A DNA stretch of 64,000 nucleotides from Terfezia claveryi (GCA_015179025.1 WHUX01000006.1:682001-746000); one strand, 5' to 3'. Numbered from the stretch's first letter, positions 36,541 to 46,597 are shown. Program-made: numbers and translations. Notes: a model not told the origin generated them from the letters alone.

Positions 36541-37924
36541 GGGGTAGGGGTGCACGAGTGAGGATGATTATTTGCATTTCTTTGGGACTCTTCCTTGTCT
36601 CTCTCTAAGTCAACACGTCTGTCTCTCTCTTTCTACATGCGTGCCTCGCGGGGCGTCATCCCTGGTGGCAATCAGTCTGGTTGGGGGCAAAACAGGATCA
36701 CAGCTTGGGGAGAGAACTGCTGCGGTGTGTATACTGTACAGTACGACATCCATGGGGGCTGCTCAGTAATAATATGGGGGGTTTGAACACCTATCGATAA
36801 CGTTCCGCCTCGGCTATTTAATCCCAATAACCACCCCGGCTTCTGCTTATTGGGGGCTCCGGCAACCGGTCGTGTGTGCCGTCGTATATGCCCATATCGC
36901 ACAAAAATGCCGGATCCTTGGTCTCGTTGCCGGGCCTGGATCCGCCGGTGGGTAGGTACATGTGTAATCTAATAATTCATGACAACCCTACATTACCCAG
37001 CTGAAGCTAGGTCTCTGTTTGCAACAAAAAGACCGCCAGTCTCGGGGCCCACCTCAATGCAACCGCGCGTCATGTTCCAGTATGCATTCACATTCTAAAC
37101 CAGGCTTAAACATTATCACTCGCAGATGGAGCTGCATGCAGCCAGCCGCGGAAACGATTGCATTATTGGCGGAGGGGGGCGGAGAGAAGGGAAAGGAAAG
37201 GTGTCAGAACTCGTGTTGCGATATGGTACGAGGCGGGATGAGGCACAGCGCTGACTGTCAGCTGCAGCAAGGTGGGACAGCAGTCCGCGGAATATTATTT
37301 TATTATTGGTTGAAACAAGTTATCACAGTCCGAAGACGTATACCGGTACCGCCGAATAAAAGTTCCCCAACTTGTAAGCCATTTGTGTCTCAGTTCTCAT
37401 GAGATTGCCGGCAACCGGTAGGTTAATCTATACCTAGACCTGTAGAAGTAAACTCTGAATATAGGGGTAGGCGGGGCCGTGTGTAGAGTAGAGTACTCCG
37501 TATCTACAATGTTTGTTATTAATTATTTATATTAATTGCACTTATTTGTTTGGGGCCAATATTTCATCTATTGGATCACAACATCTTATCTTGGCCACAT
37601 CTTATCTTGATCACATCTTATCTTGATCACATCTTATCTTGAATCACATCTTATCTCTTATCAGATCTCCATGCCCAGCCACTTCGTTGCGCATCGTGAC
37701 GTGATTCGCGTCTCCCCAGCAGTTGCAACAAAACATTACCACCTTACCAACCAAAAAGTACCGCCGGCCGCAGCCCACTGCATCGATATATCAAGAGGAG
37801 CAATAAAAAAACTGCGCAATAAAACGACGACCAGCGTATTGTGTCCATACAGGCGGCTCCATTGTTTGTAGCAAAGCGTAGACGAGTGAGTTGAGTTAGT
37901 GCTGTACAAGTACAAGTATACAGA
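36541..37924. other. Intergenic between VPS60 and RSC7
   Basis: No gene supported. Holds a CT-rich stretch at 36590-36640, an AGTCTGGTTGG match at 36674 without flanking direct repeats, and a 16-bp tandem repeat at 37581-37657. The RSC7 promoter and 5' UTR must lie in the final few hundred bases. Confidence 0.55.
37581..37657 (+). repeat. 16-bp tandem repeat (ACATCTTATCTTGATC)
   Basis: About five imperfect copies of ACATCTTATCTTGATC upstream of RSC7. Each unit carries CTTATC, whose complement GATAAG is a GATA-factor site. Confidence 0.8.
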
Positions 37925-39580
37925 ATGGGTCGACCAAGGAAAATCACACTCAGTCCGTTGAATACAATCCCAAAAAGATGCAATCTGAGCTACAAAGTAA
38001 CTAACATTCACGCAATGGCAGACCCCCCACAGCAGGGCCCAGGTCAAGGGCCTACATCTCCCGCCGCTGCCACCGCCGACGACTTAAACACAAACAACAC
38101 AAATACCCCCCTCGACGGCCCCACCGATGCCGACACCTCTAAACCTCCCACGGACAATGACGGCTCCGAGGGCGAAGCCGAGCCCGAAGAGGAAGAGGGA
38201 GGGGCAGAGGAAGCCGAGGAGGAAGAAGAAGAGCCCATACCCATCCCCCTCCCCGCCCCAGTCGTAAAGCGAAAACGCGGGCGTCCCCCCCGGAACCCTG
38301 CACTCTTCACCCCCTCAAAAGCCGCTACTCCCTTCGTCGACGGCGAGGATGACGACCAGGGCGCCAACCCATCCTCCGCTACCCCCGCCACAACGGGGAA
38401 AAAACGCCGTGGCCGACCCCCCGTCCGTGGATCAGTAAAGTCCCGTGGCGGGCCATCCCACGTAACTGCCGTTCCGCTAGACAAGGAAGGAAATCCCCAA
38501 ATCGTCGAGAATGACGAGATCGTCCTCCCGCCTGACCCCGCCGGCGAAGCCAAAGTCTCCATCAACGGGCAGCTCCTCGGCGGGCGGGAATACCGCTGCC
38601 GGACATTCACAATCAAGGGCCGCGGGGATCGGCTATACATGCTAAGCACTGAGCCCGCGCGCTGCATTGGCTTCAGAGATAGTTATCTTTTTTTCCAAAA
38701 ACACAAGCAGCTCTTCAAAATTATTATGGATGATGATGAGAAGTTCGACATGATTGCCAGGAACTTGATTCCGCATAGCTACAAGGGGCGGGCTATCGGG
38801 GTCGTTACAGCGAGAAGTGTGTTTCGGGAGTTTGGCGCGAGGATCGTGGTTGGGGGCCGGAAGGTCGTAGATGATTATTGGGAGGCCAAGGCGAGGGAGG
38901 AGGGCGCGGTAGAGGGGGAGCTAGCGGACCCGGATGATAAGATTCCCCAGGGGGGGCTCAAAGAGTATAATAGAAATCAATACGTCGCGTGGCATGGTGC
39001 CAGCAGTGTCTATCACACAGGGCAGCCGTCAGTCCCGCTGCAGATGCAGAGCGAGCGCCACCAGGGTAGAATGAGGGAGAAGATGCTCCTAGGAGCCGGC
39101 GGCGCCATGGGCGGGCCCGGAAGTAGGGGCGGCGTTGGGGGAAGGAGTATGGTTATCACGGATGAGAATTGGATGCTGGAACATGCGCGCGCAGCGAGCC
39201 AGTTTAATAGCGAGTTGAGAGCGGAGCGGGAGAGAGGCGCGATGGTGGGGCTGTACGAGCAGCATACGAATTTGTTGCTTTGGCCAGAGGCAACGCAGTC
39301 CACAAGGGTGAAGTGGGAGAGGATTGTGCCGGGGGATGGTGGAGATGCAGAGAAGGCACAGTTGCCGAGAGGAGTATATACAGTTACGAATGCGATTAGG
39401 GGCCCAATGGGATGGGTACCTAGGTATCCGTACAAGTCGGCGCCGTATTCCGGCCAGGGGATGAGTGCGGTTACGGAGGAGGTGTTGGAGGCGCTGAGGA
39501 GTCAGTGTGGGGAGGAGATGGTGAGGAAGGTGAGGGAGCAGGCGGAGGTGGAAAGGCAGTGGGAGGAGTCGTGGAAGTAG
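37925..39580 (+). CDS. RSC7: RSC/SWI-SNF remodelling subunit, Rsc7/Swp82 family
   Basis: Subunit of the RSC (or SWI/SNF) ATP-dependent chromatin remodelling complex in the nucleus. Single exon, 551 residues from the first ATG. A second in-frame ATG at 38015 (MADPPQQ) is an equally good start and would give 521 residues. The acidic, low-complexity N-terminus is followed by two AT-hook-like motifs (KRGRPP, RRGRPP); the upstream start would add GRPRK. The conserved Rsc7/Swp82 domain spans about 195-430: INGQLLGGREYRCRTF, GDRLYMLSTEPARCIGFRD, LIPHSYKGRAIGVVTARSVF and AWHGASSVYHTGQPSVP. The C-terminus includes GVYTVTNAIRGPMGWVPRYP. It is transcribed towards the gene at 39980-41077. Confidence 0.92.
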   Translation: MGRPRKITLSPLNTIPKRCNLSYKVTNIHAMADPPQQGPGQGPTSPAAATADDLNTNNTNTPLDGPTDADTSKPPTDNDGSEGEAEPEEEEGGAEEAEEEEEEPIPIPLPAPVVKRKRGRPPRNPALFTPSKAATPFVDGEDDDQGANPSSATPATTGKKRRGRPPVRGSVKSRGGPSHVTAVPLDKEGNPQIVENDEIVLPPDPAGEAKVSINGQLLGGREYRCRTFTIKGRGDRLYMLSTEPARCIGFRDSYLFFQKHKQLFKIIMDDDEKFDMIARNLIPHSYKGRAIGVVTARSVFREFGARIVVGGRKVVDDYWEAKAREEGAVEGELADPDDKIPQGGLKEYNRNQYVAWHGASSVYHTGQPSVPLQMQSERHQGRMREKMLLGAGGAMGGPGSRGGVGGRSMVITDENWMLEHARAASQFNSELRAERERGAMVGLYEQHTNLLLWPEATQSTRVKWERIVPGDGGDAEKAQLPRGVYTVTNAIRGPMGWVPRYPYKSAPYSGQGMSAVTEEVLEALRSQCGEEMVRKVREQAEVERQWEESWK

Positions 39581-39979
39581 GTGTGAGAGAGTTTAGTGCT
39601 AGGTGGTGATGGTGGTGCGTTGCTGGATTGCTCGGGGCTGGTTGGTTATACGCAGTAATGTTTTTTTTTTTTTTTCCCCAAAAAAACTCTGGCTTGATTT
39701 TACAAACATACATACATACATACACACACACTCCATATATATATATTTCCCCCACAATTTGGGCGATTTGGGATTTTATTTTCGCTAGTGAAAGCAATCT
39801 GTGGAAAGGAAAAGAAATTCCGCTTGTTGGGTGAGTTGTGGGGAAGGTGTGGGGGGGGAAGAAGGCTAGAGAAAGTCAGGGTAAGAATACACCGCACACA
39901 CATACACACAAAAAAAACACTAGCACAAGGTTTTAAAAACAATAATCTTAAACCCCCCTCCCCGACTCTCCCCCTCCAA

Positions 39980-41077
39980 TCACTTCCTCCTCTTTTCTCT
40001 CCTGTGAGATATCGCTTTATACTCTCTCCTCGCCTGCCTCAGCATCTTCAACCCCATTTCCACCGCCGCAATCTTTGCTGCCATCCCCGTCCCCTCTCTA
40101 TGCTTCTTGTTTAGCTCCATCACCTCGAGTATGAACGCTGCGCGGGTTATTAGTTCCGGGAGACTCTGCAGGATCATGTCCTCCCTTAACCTTTGTTTCT
40201 TTTCCTTCTTTCCTTTCTTCGGCGTTGGGGAGCGGGATAAGGAGCGGGATGAGGAACGGGACGAGGATGGGGACCTTGATCTGGATGGATTGTTGGGTGG
40301 CGATATAGGACTCTTGTTCTGTCTGCGGGAGCCATAACGGTGGGGGAGTCCAGGGCTAGATGATGCCCGCCGGGGTGGATGAGGGCGCCGTTCAGTATGG
40401 TAGGGCTCTGAAGGATGCTTTCTGTATTCACCAGTTGGTGATGGGCTAGATGGTGACCGCCGGGGTGGGTGAGGGCGCTGCTCAGTATGGTAGGGCTCTG
40501 AAGGATGCTTTCTGTATTTACCAGTTGATGATGGAACTGTTGTTCCTGTTCTGCCATAATCAGAACCAGGACCATGACCAGTAGTATTCCTACCGTTTCG
40601 GTCATCAACAGCTTCTCTGCTCCTATTCTTATTTCTCTCTTTCCTTGGCCTCCTCCCATACCCCTTCTCCTCTTCCTCCTCCTCCTGCTCCCTCTCCTCC
40701 TCCCTCTCCTCCTCCCTCTCCTCCTCTTCAACTCCATCATCTTTGCCAACTCCCAATTTCCGCTCAATATCGCCAACAATCTCTCCCAAGGTGTAGGCAG
40801 CTTGGAGTAGTGTATCGTAGACCTGGTCCGCGGTTTTGCTGTCTGAGGTGACTATCCTCCGGGAGTCGTAGTCATCGTAGTGGCGCTGGTGCTGTTTATG
40901 GTAGCCATCTTCACGGCCGGTGACGACTGCTTCTTCCAGAGCAGAGACGGCAGTCCTGAGGACGTCCATAGCGAAGGGGGAATGGTGGTGCTTACGATGG
41001 CCATGATGGTGCGAGTGATGGTGAGAAGTTGTGGGGGAAGTGGAGCGGGGACGTCGCTGCTGTGGATTGAAAGACAT
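39980..41077 (-). CDS. Hypothetical Arg/Ser- and Glu-rich protein with internal repeats
   Basis: Function not recognised. One exon, 365 residues, starting MSFNPQQRRPRS. Visible parts are a His-rich N-terminus (HHHSHHHGHRKHHH), a probable helical segment near 35-60 (AMDVLRTAVSALEEAV) and another around 85-110 (VYDTLLQAAYTLGEIVGDIE). A Glu/Arg run follows. Next are two tandem copies of a unit of about 30 residues (KYRKHPSEPYHTEQRPHPPR and EYRKHPSEPYHTERRPHPPR), an RS-dipeptide stretch (SRSRSPSSSRSSSRSLSRSP) and a basic helical C-terminus (LPELITRAAFILEVMELNKK). The RS stretch suggests a nuclear, possibly RNA-linked protein, but there is no RRM. Codon use and the long open frame support a real gene. 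Confidence 0.7.
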   Translation of the reverse strand: MSFNPQQRRPRSTSPTTSHHHSHHHGHRKHHHSPFAMDVLRTAVSALEEAVVTGREDGYHKQHQRHYDDYDSRRIVTSDSKTADQVYDTLLQAAYTLGEIVGDIERKLGVGKDDGVEEEEREEEREEEREQEEEEEEKGYGRRPRKERNKNRSREAVDDRNGRNTTGHGPGSDYGRTGTTVPSSTGKYRKHPSEPYHTEQRPHPPRRSPSSPSPTGEYRKHPSEPYHTERRPHPPRRASSSPGLPHRYGSRRQNKSPISPPNNPSRSRSPSSSRSSSRSLSRSPTPKKGKKEKKQRLREDMILQSLPELITRAAFILEVMELNKKHREGTGMAAKIAAVEMGLKMLRQARREYKAISHRREKRRK

Positions 41078-42979
41078 GCGCAGTAGTTTACCAAATGAAA
41101 AAGGCTCCTTTGGTATACGTTATGAAAAAGCAAACGCTCACAAAAGCCCTCTGCTAGAAACAGCCCTGCAAATGGAAAACGTATCGTGATGAATCCGATA
41201 TTCATGGGGGAGTATATACATTTGTTCTTGACCCAACCAGACCCATGCATTATAACCAACGTAACGTTTTTTTTTTTTTTTCCGCATGTGAAATCCCTGA
41301 TGAATTGATCCTGCTTTCTCATTCCCAGATATCGAATTTTTTTTTTTTTTCCCTTAATTTCCAAAGACTCAGGGAAGGAGGGGGGGGATGATTCGTTCCT
41401 ATTTAGCAAGGTATGATGTCATGATTTCAGTGGAGATATCAAATGTTTCCTTCAACATGGAACGGCGAATGAAGTAAATCTGACGACGTCAAGACCTCGA
41501 ATATCACATGCTCTCTTCGTTTGTATATAGTAACAATCCATGAATTCTTCTTCTGAACGGCGGGAATTAAGAGTTGAGCAGTGCATTACCTAAGGCCTTG
41601 ATTCATCATGCTGGCCCCTCTCTTGGTCCACAACACCCTGAATTGAATTAATTCACATCTAGTGCTGTGTGCATGACGAGCGATGGTTGGTACATATGTG
41701 ATATGTATTAGATATTTCGTTGGTTGTTGTTGATACTTTCTTCATGTATGATAGTTAGGTGCGGTAGGTATAGATAGTTCCAGCCAGTTTTACGCCAGAA
41801 CCAACTACGTTTGGGAAAATTCGTCAACACCCTCAATTATTTTATGCTTCTAGAATCATGTTGAAATCATCTAGAATCACAAACCTCACCTAATATCTCT
41901 CCCTTCTTCTCTATTCAAAAGGCTGTTCAGAGCTGCTGCAAGTTGGCGAGAAATGAATGTTCATTAACTCCCTACAAAATGCCAGATCTGGTTCCGTTTG
42001 TCAGATTTCTTAGGAAATATCAGAGGAATAGGCATTCTTGTAATAATTCCAGAGGTAGAACTTCCTCCTTGCTTCCCTTTGATCTTTTATTTTTTTTTTA
42101 TTCAAATGTGGCAGTTTTGGTGTAAAACTGACGACGGACCTGAATTATTTCATAGATTACGTGGCATAAGGATGCCTAAAGAGCAAGCGTTCTCAAATGT
42201 GGAGCATATTACATTACAGCCATTATGAAGTGCTCATGGAAGGGAAGCAAGAGTGCTCTCTCTACATGGAGGGATAGGTGGTTGGAAGAGCTATCATATG
42301 GGGTTCACAGCCAAATCTGACAGTCATTTTGTAAAGCTCAGAATCTATTCAATTAATTGACTGAATCGACCTCCGACAGCCTCTCTTCTCTTCGACAGTC
42401 TCTCAAGCAGCCTCGGAATAGACTTTGAAAACAGTCCCTGGACCAGAAAGCCTCTGCAACAAATACGCCCCCCAGCAGCACTTAGAGATGTGATCTCAGT
42501 AGGATACTGCAAAGGATACTGCAGCAGATCCTTCAAGACAAGATCTAAGACTAAGAAGGAAGTCACTTGGACGTTTCTCGTATACAGGCAGATGGCAAAG
42601 TAGAGAGCTTCAACTCATATAATTAAAGAAATGTTTGCTGTTCTCAGAGGACGGAGGGGCTGATGGAGTATGGGCAGATGGAAGGCTGTAGCTGTAACCA
42701 CGAGCTTGCTGTCTAGCCTGCAGGGCTGTCAACTGCCAGAGAGAGTACACCATCGATTTACCAGGTACATCCAATGTAATAGGTATAAGACGAAGCCTTC
42801 TGCAGTTCAGGTGCATGTTACCAGTGCTGCACTGAGAAGGCAGAATGAGAGGTGCATAAGCCAGTACTGAATTAAATTGGGTACCTCTTGACAAACTATG
42901 TACCGGTACCCCTGTCTGACATATGTCCTCTTGGCTTACATGCTTGGCTGCATAAAAGAGAACGATATTAGTAGTAGTT
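41078..42979. other. Intergenic left of the Harbinger element
   Basis: Poly-T runs at about 41268-41282 and 41339-41351 lie upstream of the gene at 39980-41077. Open frames at 42345-42566 and 42610-42894 (-) end near the left Harbinger repeat; no domain is recognisable in them. Nothing else is supported. Confidence 0.55.
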
Positions 42980-43017
42980 AATTCTTAAACTGGGTAATGG
43001 TAACCCAGGTTATGCAA
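42980..43017 (+). repeat. Left terminal inverted repeat of Harbinger element
   Basis: Matches the reverse complement of 45775-45811 except for one extra G. Confidence 0.9.
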
Positions 43018-43174
43018 TGCCAAGAAATAACAAAACTAGCCCCAATAGAGCACAACCGCAAATTTTCAATTGACCCTCCGAAATAAAGTTGTGGTAGAAT
43101 TCTGGGTAACGTGTCTTTAGTTAGCTTCATATTACAACTACATACCACCTCGTCAGACTAATACCACTTATAAA

Positions 43175-44464
43175 ATGCTACGCTCTACTCAACGGAGTCT
43201 ATTACTAGCCAAAATTCTTAAGATGATGGAACAGCTTATACGATTGATTAAGGATGATGGCGGAAAGGATCTTATTGAGCTACTTGAGGAGCTGTGGATA
43301 GTCTATAAGGGCATATCGGCGCGTCGCTATATTGCCAGTCGAAGAATTAGTGCTGGGAGGCACATACATCATGGAAGTGTTGGTGGAATATCCATTTTGG
43401 AAAACTTGGTTAGGAATTATCCTGAGCCAGCATTCTTAAATCTATTCAGAATGCATCGAAGTTCCTTTTGGACTCTTGTGGAGACCATAACTCCAATATG
43501 GCCAACAGAACCTATAGGAAGGAAAAAACCTCGTCCGATTTATCAACAGCTAGCAGTAGCATTATATGTTCTTGGAAGTACTGGGGGAGGAGGGTTGGAG
43601 CGGTCGAGAATTGCTTTGAACATTTCAAAGGGAGCTATAGGTACATACCTATGGCGTTCGCTTTGGGTTCTTAGCAAGCTCTTACCAACATATGTTAAGT
43701 AGCCTTCATTGGAAGAGCGTATGAAATCTGCTGAAGAGTGGAATATAGGAGGATGTCAAGAGATCTTTAAGAATTGTGTTGGGTTTCTGGATGGGTCAAT
43801 TATTATTTTACGTGATAAGCCTCAAGTAGATCCAGAAGCTTATTTCTCTAGAAAGAAGGAATACGGTATCAATCTCCAAGCAATTTGTGATTGGAATCGA
43901 CGCTTCATATATATCAGTATGGGGCATACAGCAGCAACACATGATTCCACAGCATTTAAGAATTCAAGCCTCTACAAAAACCACACATCCTACTTCAATA
44001 ATCATGAATATCTTCTTGCAGATAAGGCCTACGCCCTTGAAAAGCATGTGATAGTGCTATTCAAGGATCCTTATGCTCGAGAACGACCAAAAGCCACCTT
44101 CAATTACTAACTTTCTATACCTCGAGTTAAAATTGAGCATGCATTTGGTATCCTTAAAGGCAGATTCCCTTCACTTCGATGCCTACCTGTCAAAATCAGC
44201 ATAGATCAATATAGAGGACACCAACGAGTTATCCTGTGGATTTCTACATGTTTAGTCCTTCACAATTTTTTGCATAGCATCCAGAATGAGCACGAGTGGA
44301 TAGAAAGCATGTTAAGACTAGGTACACAGGATGAGCAATCCCAAGTTGCCAACGAACAAGCAAATTCCAATGAAACGACAAGAGCAGACATGAGAGCGGA
44401 AAGGATCCGGCGGGAAGAATTAGTGAATAGAGTTAGTGAGATTCTGGGTTCTGAGGAGGTTTAG
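43175..44464 (+). pseudogene. Harbinger (DDE_Tnp_4) transposase with two nonsense codons
   Basis: A single reading frame of 430 codons interrupted by TAG at codon 176 (43700-43702) and TAA at codon 312 (44108-44110), with no frameshift. The frame carries the Harbinger DDE signature: FLDGSII (first D), LADKAY (second D) and KIEHAFGILKGRF (E, after the second stop). The N-terminal part has a helix-rich domain ending LNISKGAIGTYLWRSL. Both stops could come from CAG and CAA by a single C-to-T change in a CpA context, the pattern of repeat-induced point mutation. As it stands no full-length transposase can be made. Confidence 0.88.
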
Positions 44465-45272
44465 CTACCATAGCCATCATTTGCATGAAAGCTTGGAATT
44501 GCTTTGCTTGTGCCTCCGCTTGAATCTCAGCTTGTTTTGCCTGCGCATCTGCCTGTATTTTGGCAATTCTCTCTTGTGCTTCAAGTTGACGTTCAAGTCG
44601 CCGATCTTCTGCTGCTATTCGCTCCTTATGTAATTCTCTCTCTAATTGAATTCGCCTATCCTCTTTCTCTAAATCAAGAATCCCTCGTTCTGCCATAATC
44701 TTTTGAAGATCTCCCCCTTTATCCCGAACAGCCTTTTTAGATATCTTAGACCCAGAAGTAGAACTAGAAGCTGTAGGTGCAGGTATAGGTGTATTTGCCG
44801 GAGGCGGAGTATCTTCCCATTCAAAGTCTTCATCGTCAGACCCCTCATCTGCCTTTGGCGGTGGGGTCGAATCTTGTTGTGTCGGATCTTGAGTTGAATC
44901 TGCAATCAAAATCAGTGTCACATTTGGTCGGGTCCCCCAGATCTCATCCAGTCTCCAAAACAAAGGACACTTGGATTCCAAAAGAGCATTGAAGCTAGAA
45001 ACTTGATCTTCTGCACGCACTCCAGATCCTGACTGCTCTCTTAATTTTCAAGCTTCACTCCAAGCCTTCTTCATGTTATATGCTTTATCCCGAATCCGGG
45101 TTACTGTCATCTCTTCATCCTCTGCAAACACCTGTGCTTTCACATCCTTATGCCATACGGCCTGCTTTCCACGAAGGCTTCCCTGATTCTCTTCCATCCA
45201 ATATACAAGCCTCTCCATCTCTTCCTTTGTCCAGTTCCACTGGCGAGGACCATTTTGACTAGTCGGAGGCAT
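44433..45272 (-). pseudogene. Harbinger-associated Myb/SANT-like protein, one nonsense codon
   Basis: A 280-codon frame starting MPPTSQNGPRQW with an in-frame TGA at codon 75 (45050-45048). The N-terminal part is a Myb/SANT-like domain (WNWTKEEMERLVYWMEEN, then GKQAVWHKDVKAQVF). Further on, CPLFWRLDEIWGTRPN is typical of fungal transposon-linked Myb proteins. An acidic, Pro-rich linker leads to a long coiled coil (RRIQLERELHKERIAAEDRR). In PIF/Harbinger elements such a protein works with the transposase in binding the ends and in nuclear import. Its 3' end overlaps the transposase 3' end by 32 bp. Upstream the frame stays open through the minisatellite to 45551. Confidence 0.82.
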
Positions 45273-45278
45273 GGGTAT

Positions 45279-45628
45279 TTCGCTGTTCGGTGGGTATTTC
45301 GCTGGCAAGAGGGTATTTCGCTGTTCGGTGGGTATTTGGCTGGCAATGGGTATTTCGCTGGCAAGAGGGTATTTGGCTGGTGATGGGTATTTCACTGGCA
45401 AGAGGGTATTTCGCTGTTCGGTGGGTATTTGGCTGCCGATGGGTATTTCGCTGGCAAGAGGGTATTTCGCTGTTCGGTGGGTATTTCGCTGGCAAGAGGG
45501 TATTTCACTGTTCGGTGGGTATTTGGCTGGCGATGGGTATTTCACTGGCAAGAGGGTATTTCGCTGTTCGGTGGGTATTTGGCTGGCAAGAGGGTATTTC
45601 GCTGTTCGGTAGGTATTTGGCTGGCGAT
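45279..45628. repeat. Minisatellite of 18-20 bp units
   Basis: About eighteen units beginning GGGTATTT, of three kinds: GGGTATTTCGCTGTTCGGT, GGGTATTTCGCTGGCAAGA and GGGTATTTGGCTGGCGAT. They lie inside the Harbinger element, upstream of the Myb-like frame. The array has no stop in any of the three plus-strand frames over most of its length. Confidence 0.93.
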
Positions 45629-45637
45629 GGTGGTTGT

Positions 45638-45723
45638 ATCACACAACTTTAACATAACCCAGAACTCGTTACCATACTCGAGAGTACGGTGATGGGTTCT
45701 GGGTTATGTTAAAGTTGTGTGAT
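45638..45723. repeat. 86-bp near-perfect palindrome
   Basis: Arms of 28 bp starting ATCACACAACTTTAACATAA match the reverse complement of the other side exactly. The central 30 bp pairs partly around ACTCGAGAGT. It lies just inside the right end of the Harbinger element. Confidence 0.93.
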
Positions 45724-45774
45724 GACACTGGCCAATCAGCGTGAAGGCCAAGGGGCCAAGGCAGTGCCAAGAGG

Positions 45775-45811
45775 TTGCATAAACTGGGTTACCATTACCC
45801 AGTTTAAGAAT
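45775..45811 (-). repeat. Right terminal inverted repeat of Harbinger element
   Basis: 37 bp, reverse complement of 42980-43017 with a one-base deletion. Confidence 0.9.
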
Positions 45812-45898
45812 TGACCACCACTATTGTATGTACCTCCCCAAATTTCTACTTACGGTAGGCTCTAGAACCAACTACCAAAAATGTATGTAACAAACGGG

Positions 45899-45952
45899 GT
45901 GAATTTCTCTCTACGAGAGTCGAGACTTGTGCCAACCAGACTAGTGAATTTC
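45899..45952 (+). repeat. Mini-insertion with 9-bp direct repeats (copy 4)
   Basis: Direct repeat GTGAATTTC at 45899-45907 and 45944-45952 flanks a 36-nt insert (45908-45943), the longest of the family, ending GTGCCAACCAGACTA. It begins with the hairpin CTCT-ACG-AGAG. It lies 88 bp outside the right end of the Harbinger element. Confidence 0.8.
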
Positions 45953-46038
45953 AAGAACAACTTTAGAGAAAGTCAACACAGTCGCACCCAACTTCATTAA
46001 CTAACGTAACAAGTAGGACGAGACAACAAAACAGCATC

Positions 46039-46597
46039 ATGCTTTCTTCAAAGATTCTTCGTCTCTCCTTCTGTAGTCACTACAGTCAAGGGTTCCATTA
46101 TGGGTTGCGTGGCGGGTTGAATACCATGGCAAGGCGTGGTTTCACTGCCAGTCCGGTACGTCGTAAACTATCAGGGTACTTGTTTTTACCGTGGCGTTGC
46201 TTATAGAATTCCGGTGATTCAGAGGAACGACGACGAGCCGTCTTTACATGAAATGCCTGAGATTACATCAGCAGCAAATTTTACGAAAGAGAGCTTCCAA
46301 TACTAGATAAAGTGGGCTCTTAGTCTACCGTTGAAAGATATTCTTTTAACTATTTATTAGGATGTCACAATTCTGAAGACTCAGATGCAAGATGTCAAAT
46401 CAAGCCTTAAGAATCTGGACCACAAGTTTGATAAAAGATTCGACGATGTCAACAGGAAATTTGACGATGTCAACAAGAAAATTGACAGACATTTTGAACG
46501 CATGGTGTTGCTTGTACTTGGTGGAGTCCTCTTAAAAGGAGGGATTGATTTCTTCCAGGACCAACACAAGAATTCTACCAGTCGGAAGGAAGTATAA
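46039..46597 (+). CDS. Small coiled-coil/membrane protein, possibly mitochondrial
   Basis: Not recognised as a named family. Model: exons 46039-46155 and 46361-46597, both phase 0, giving 117 residues. The donor is GTACGT and the acceptor TATTAG after a TTTTAACTAT branch-like site. The first 39 residues (MLSSKILRLSFCSHYSQG...ARRGFTASP) are rich in Arg and Ser with no acidic residue, like a mitochondrial presequence. Exon 2 forms a coiled coil with short repeats (DKRFDDVNRKFDDVNKKID), then a hydrophobic segment (MVLLVLGGVLLKGGIDFF) that could span a membrane, and a short polar tail. An additional small exon inside the 205-nt intron cannot be excluded. Exon 2 is more secure than exon 1. Confidence 0.55.

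Larger units (their letters stand above)
42980..45811. mobile_element. PIF/Harbinger-type DNA transposon, decayed
   Basis: 2.8-kb element with 37/38-bp inverted repeats (42980-43017 and 45775-45811) that differ by one inserted base. It starts AATTCTTAAACTGGGTAATG. The repeat itself can fold (AACTGGGT against ACCCAGTT). Inside are the two genes typical of the superfamily in convergent orientation: a DDE transposase (+) and a Myb/SANT-like DNA-binding protein (-). All three nonsense codons are in otherwise open frames. The target duplication is unclear: TTA on the left against TGA on the right. Confidence 0.88.

Noticed and set aside
36674..36684. AGTCTGGTTGG, part of the mini-insertion motif
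   Set aside because: No flanking 9-bp direct repeat; could be chance or a very old copy.
40186..40779. 197-codon second minus-strand frame inside the 39980-41077 gene
   Set aside because: Alternate-frame shadow created by the repeats and the Glu/Arg-rich tract.
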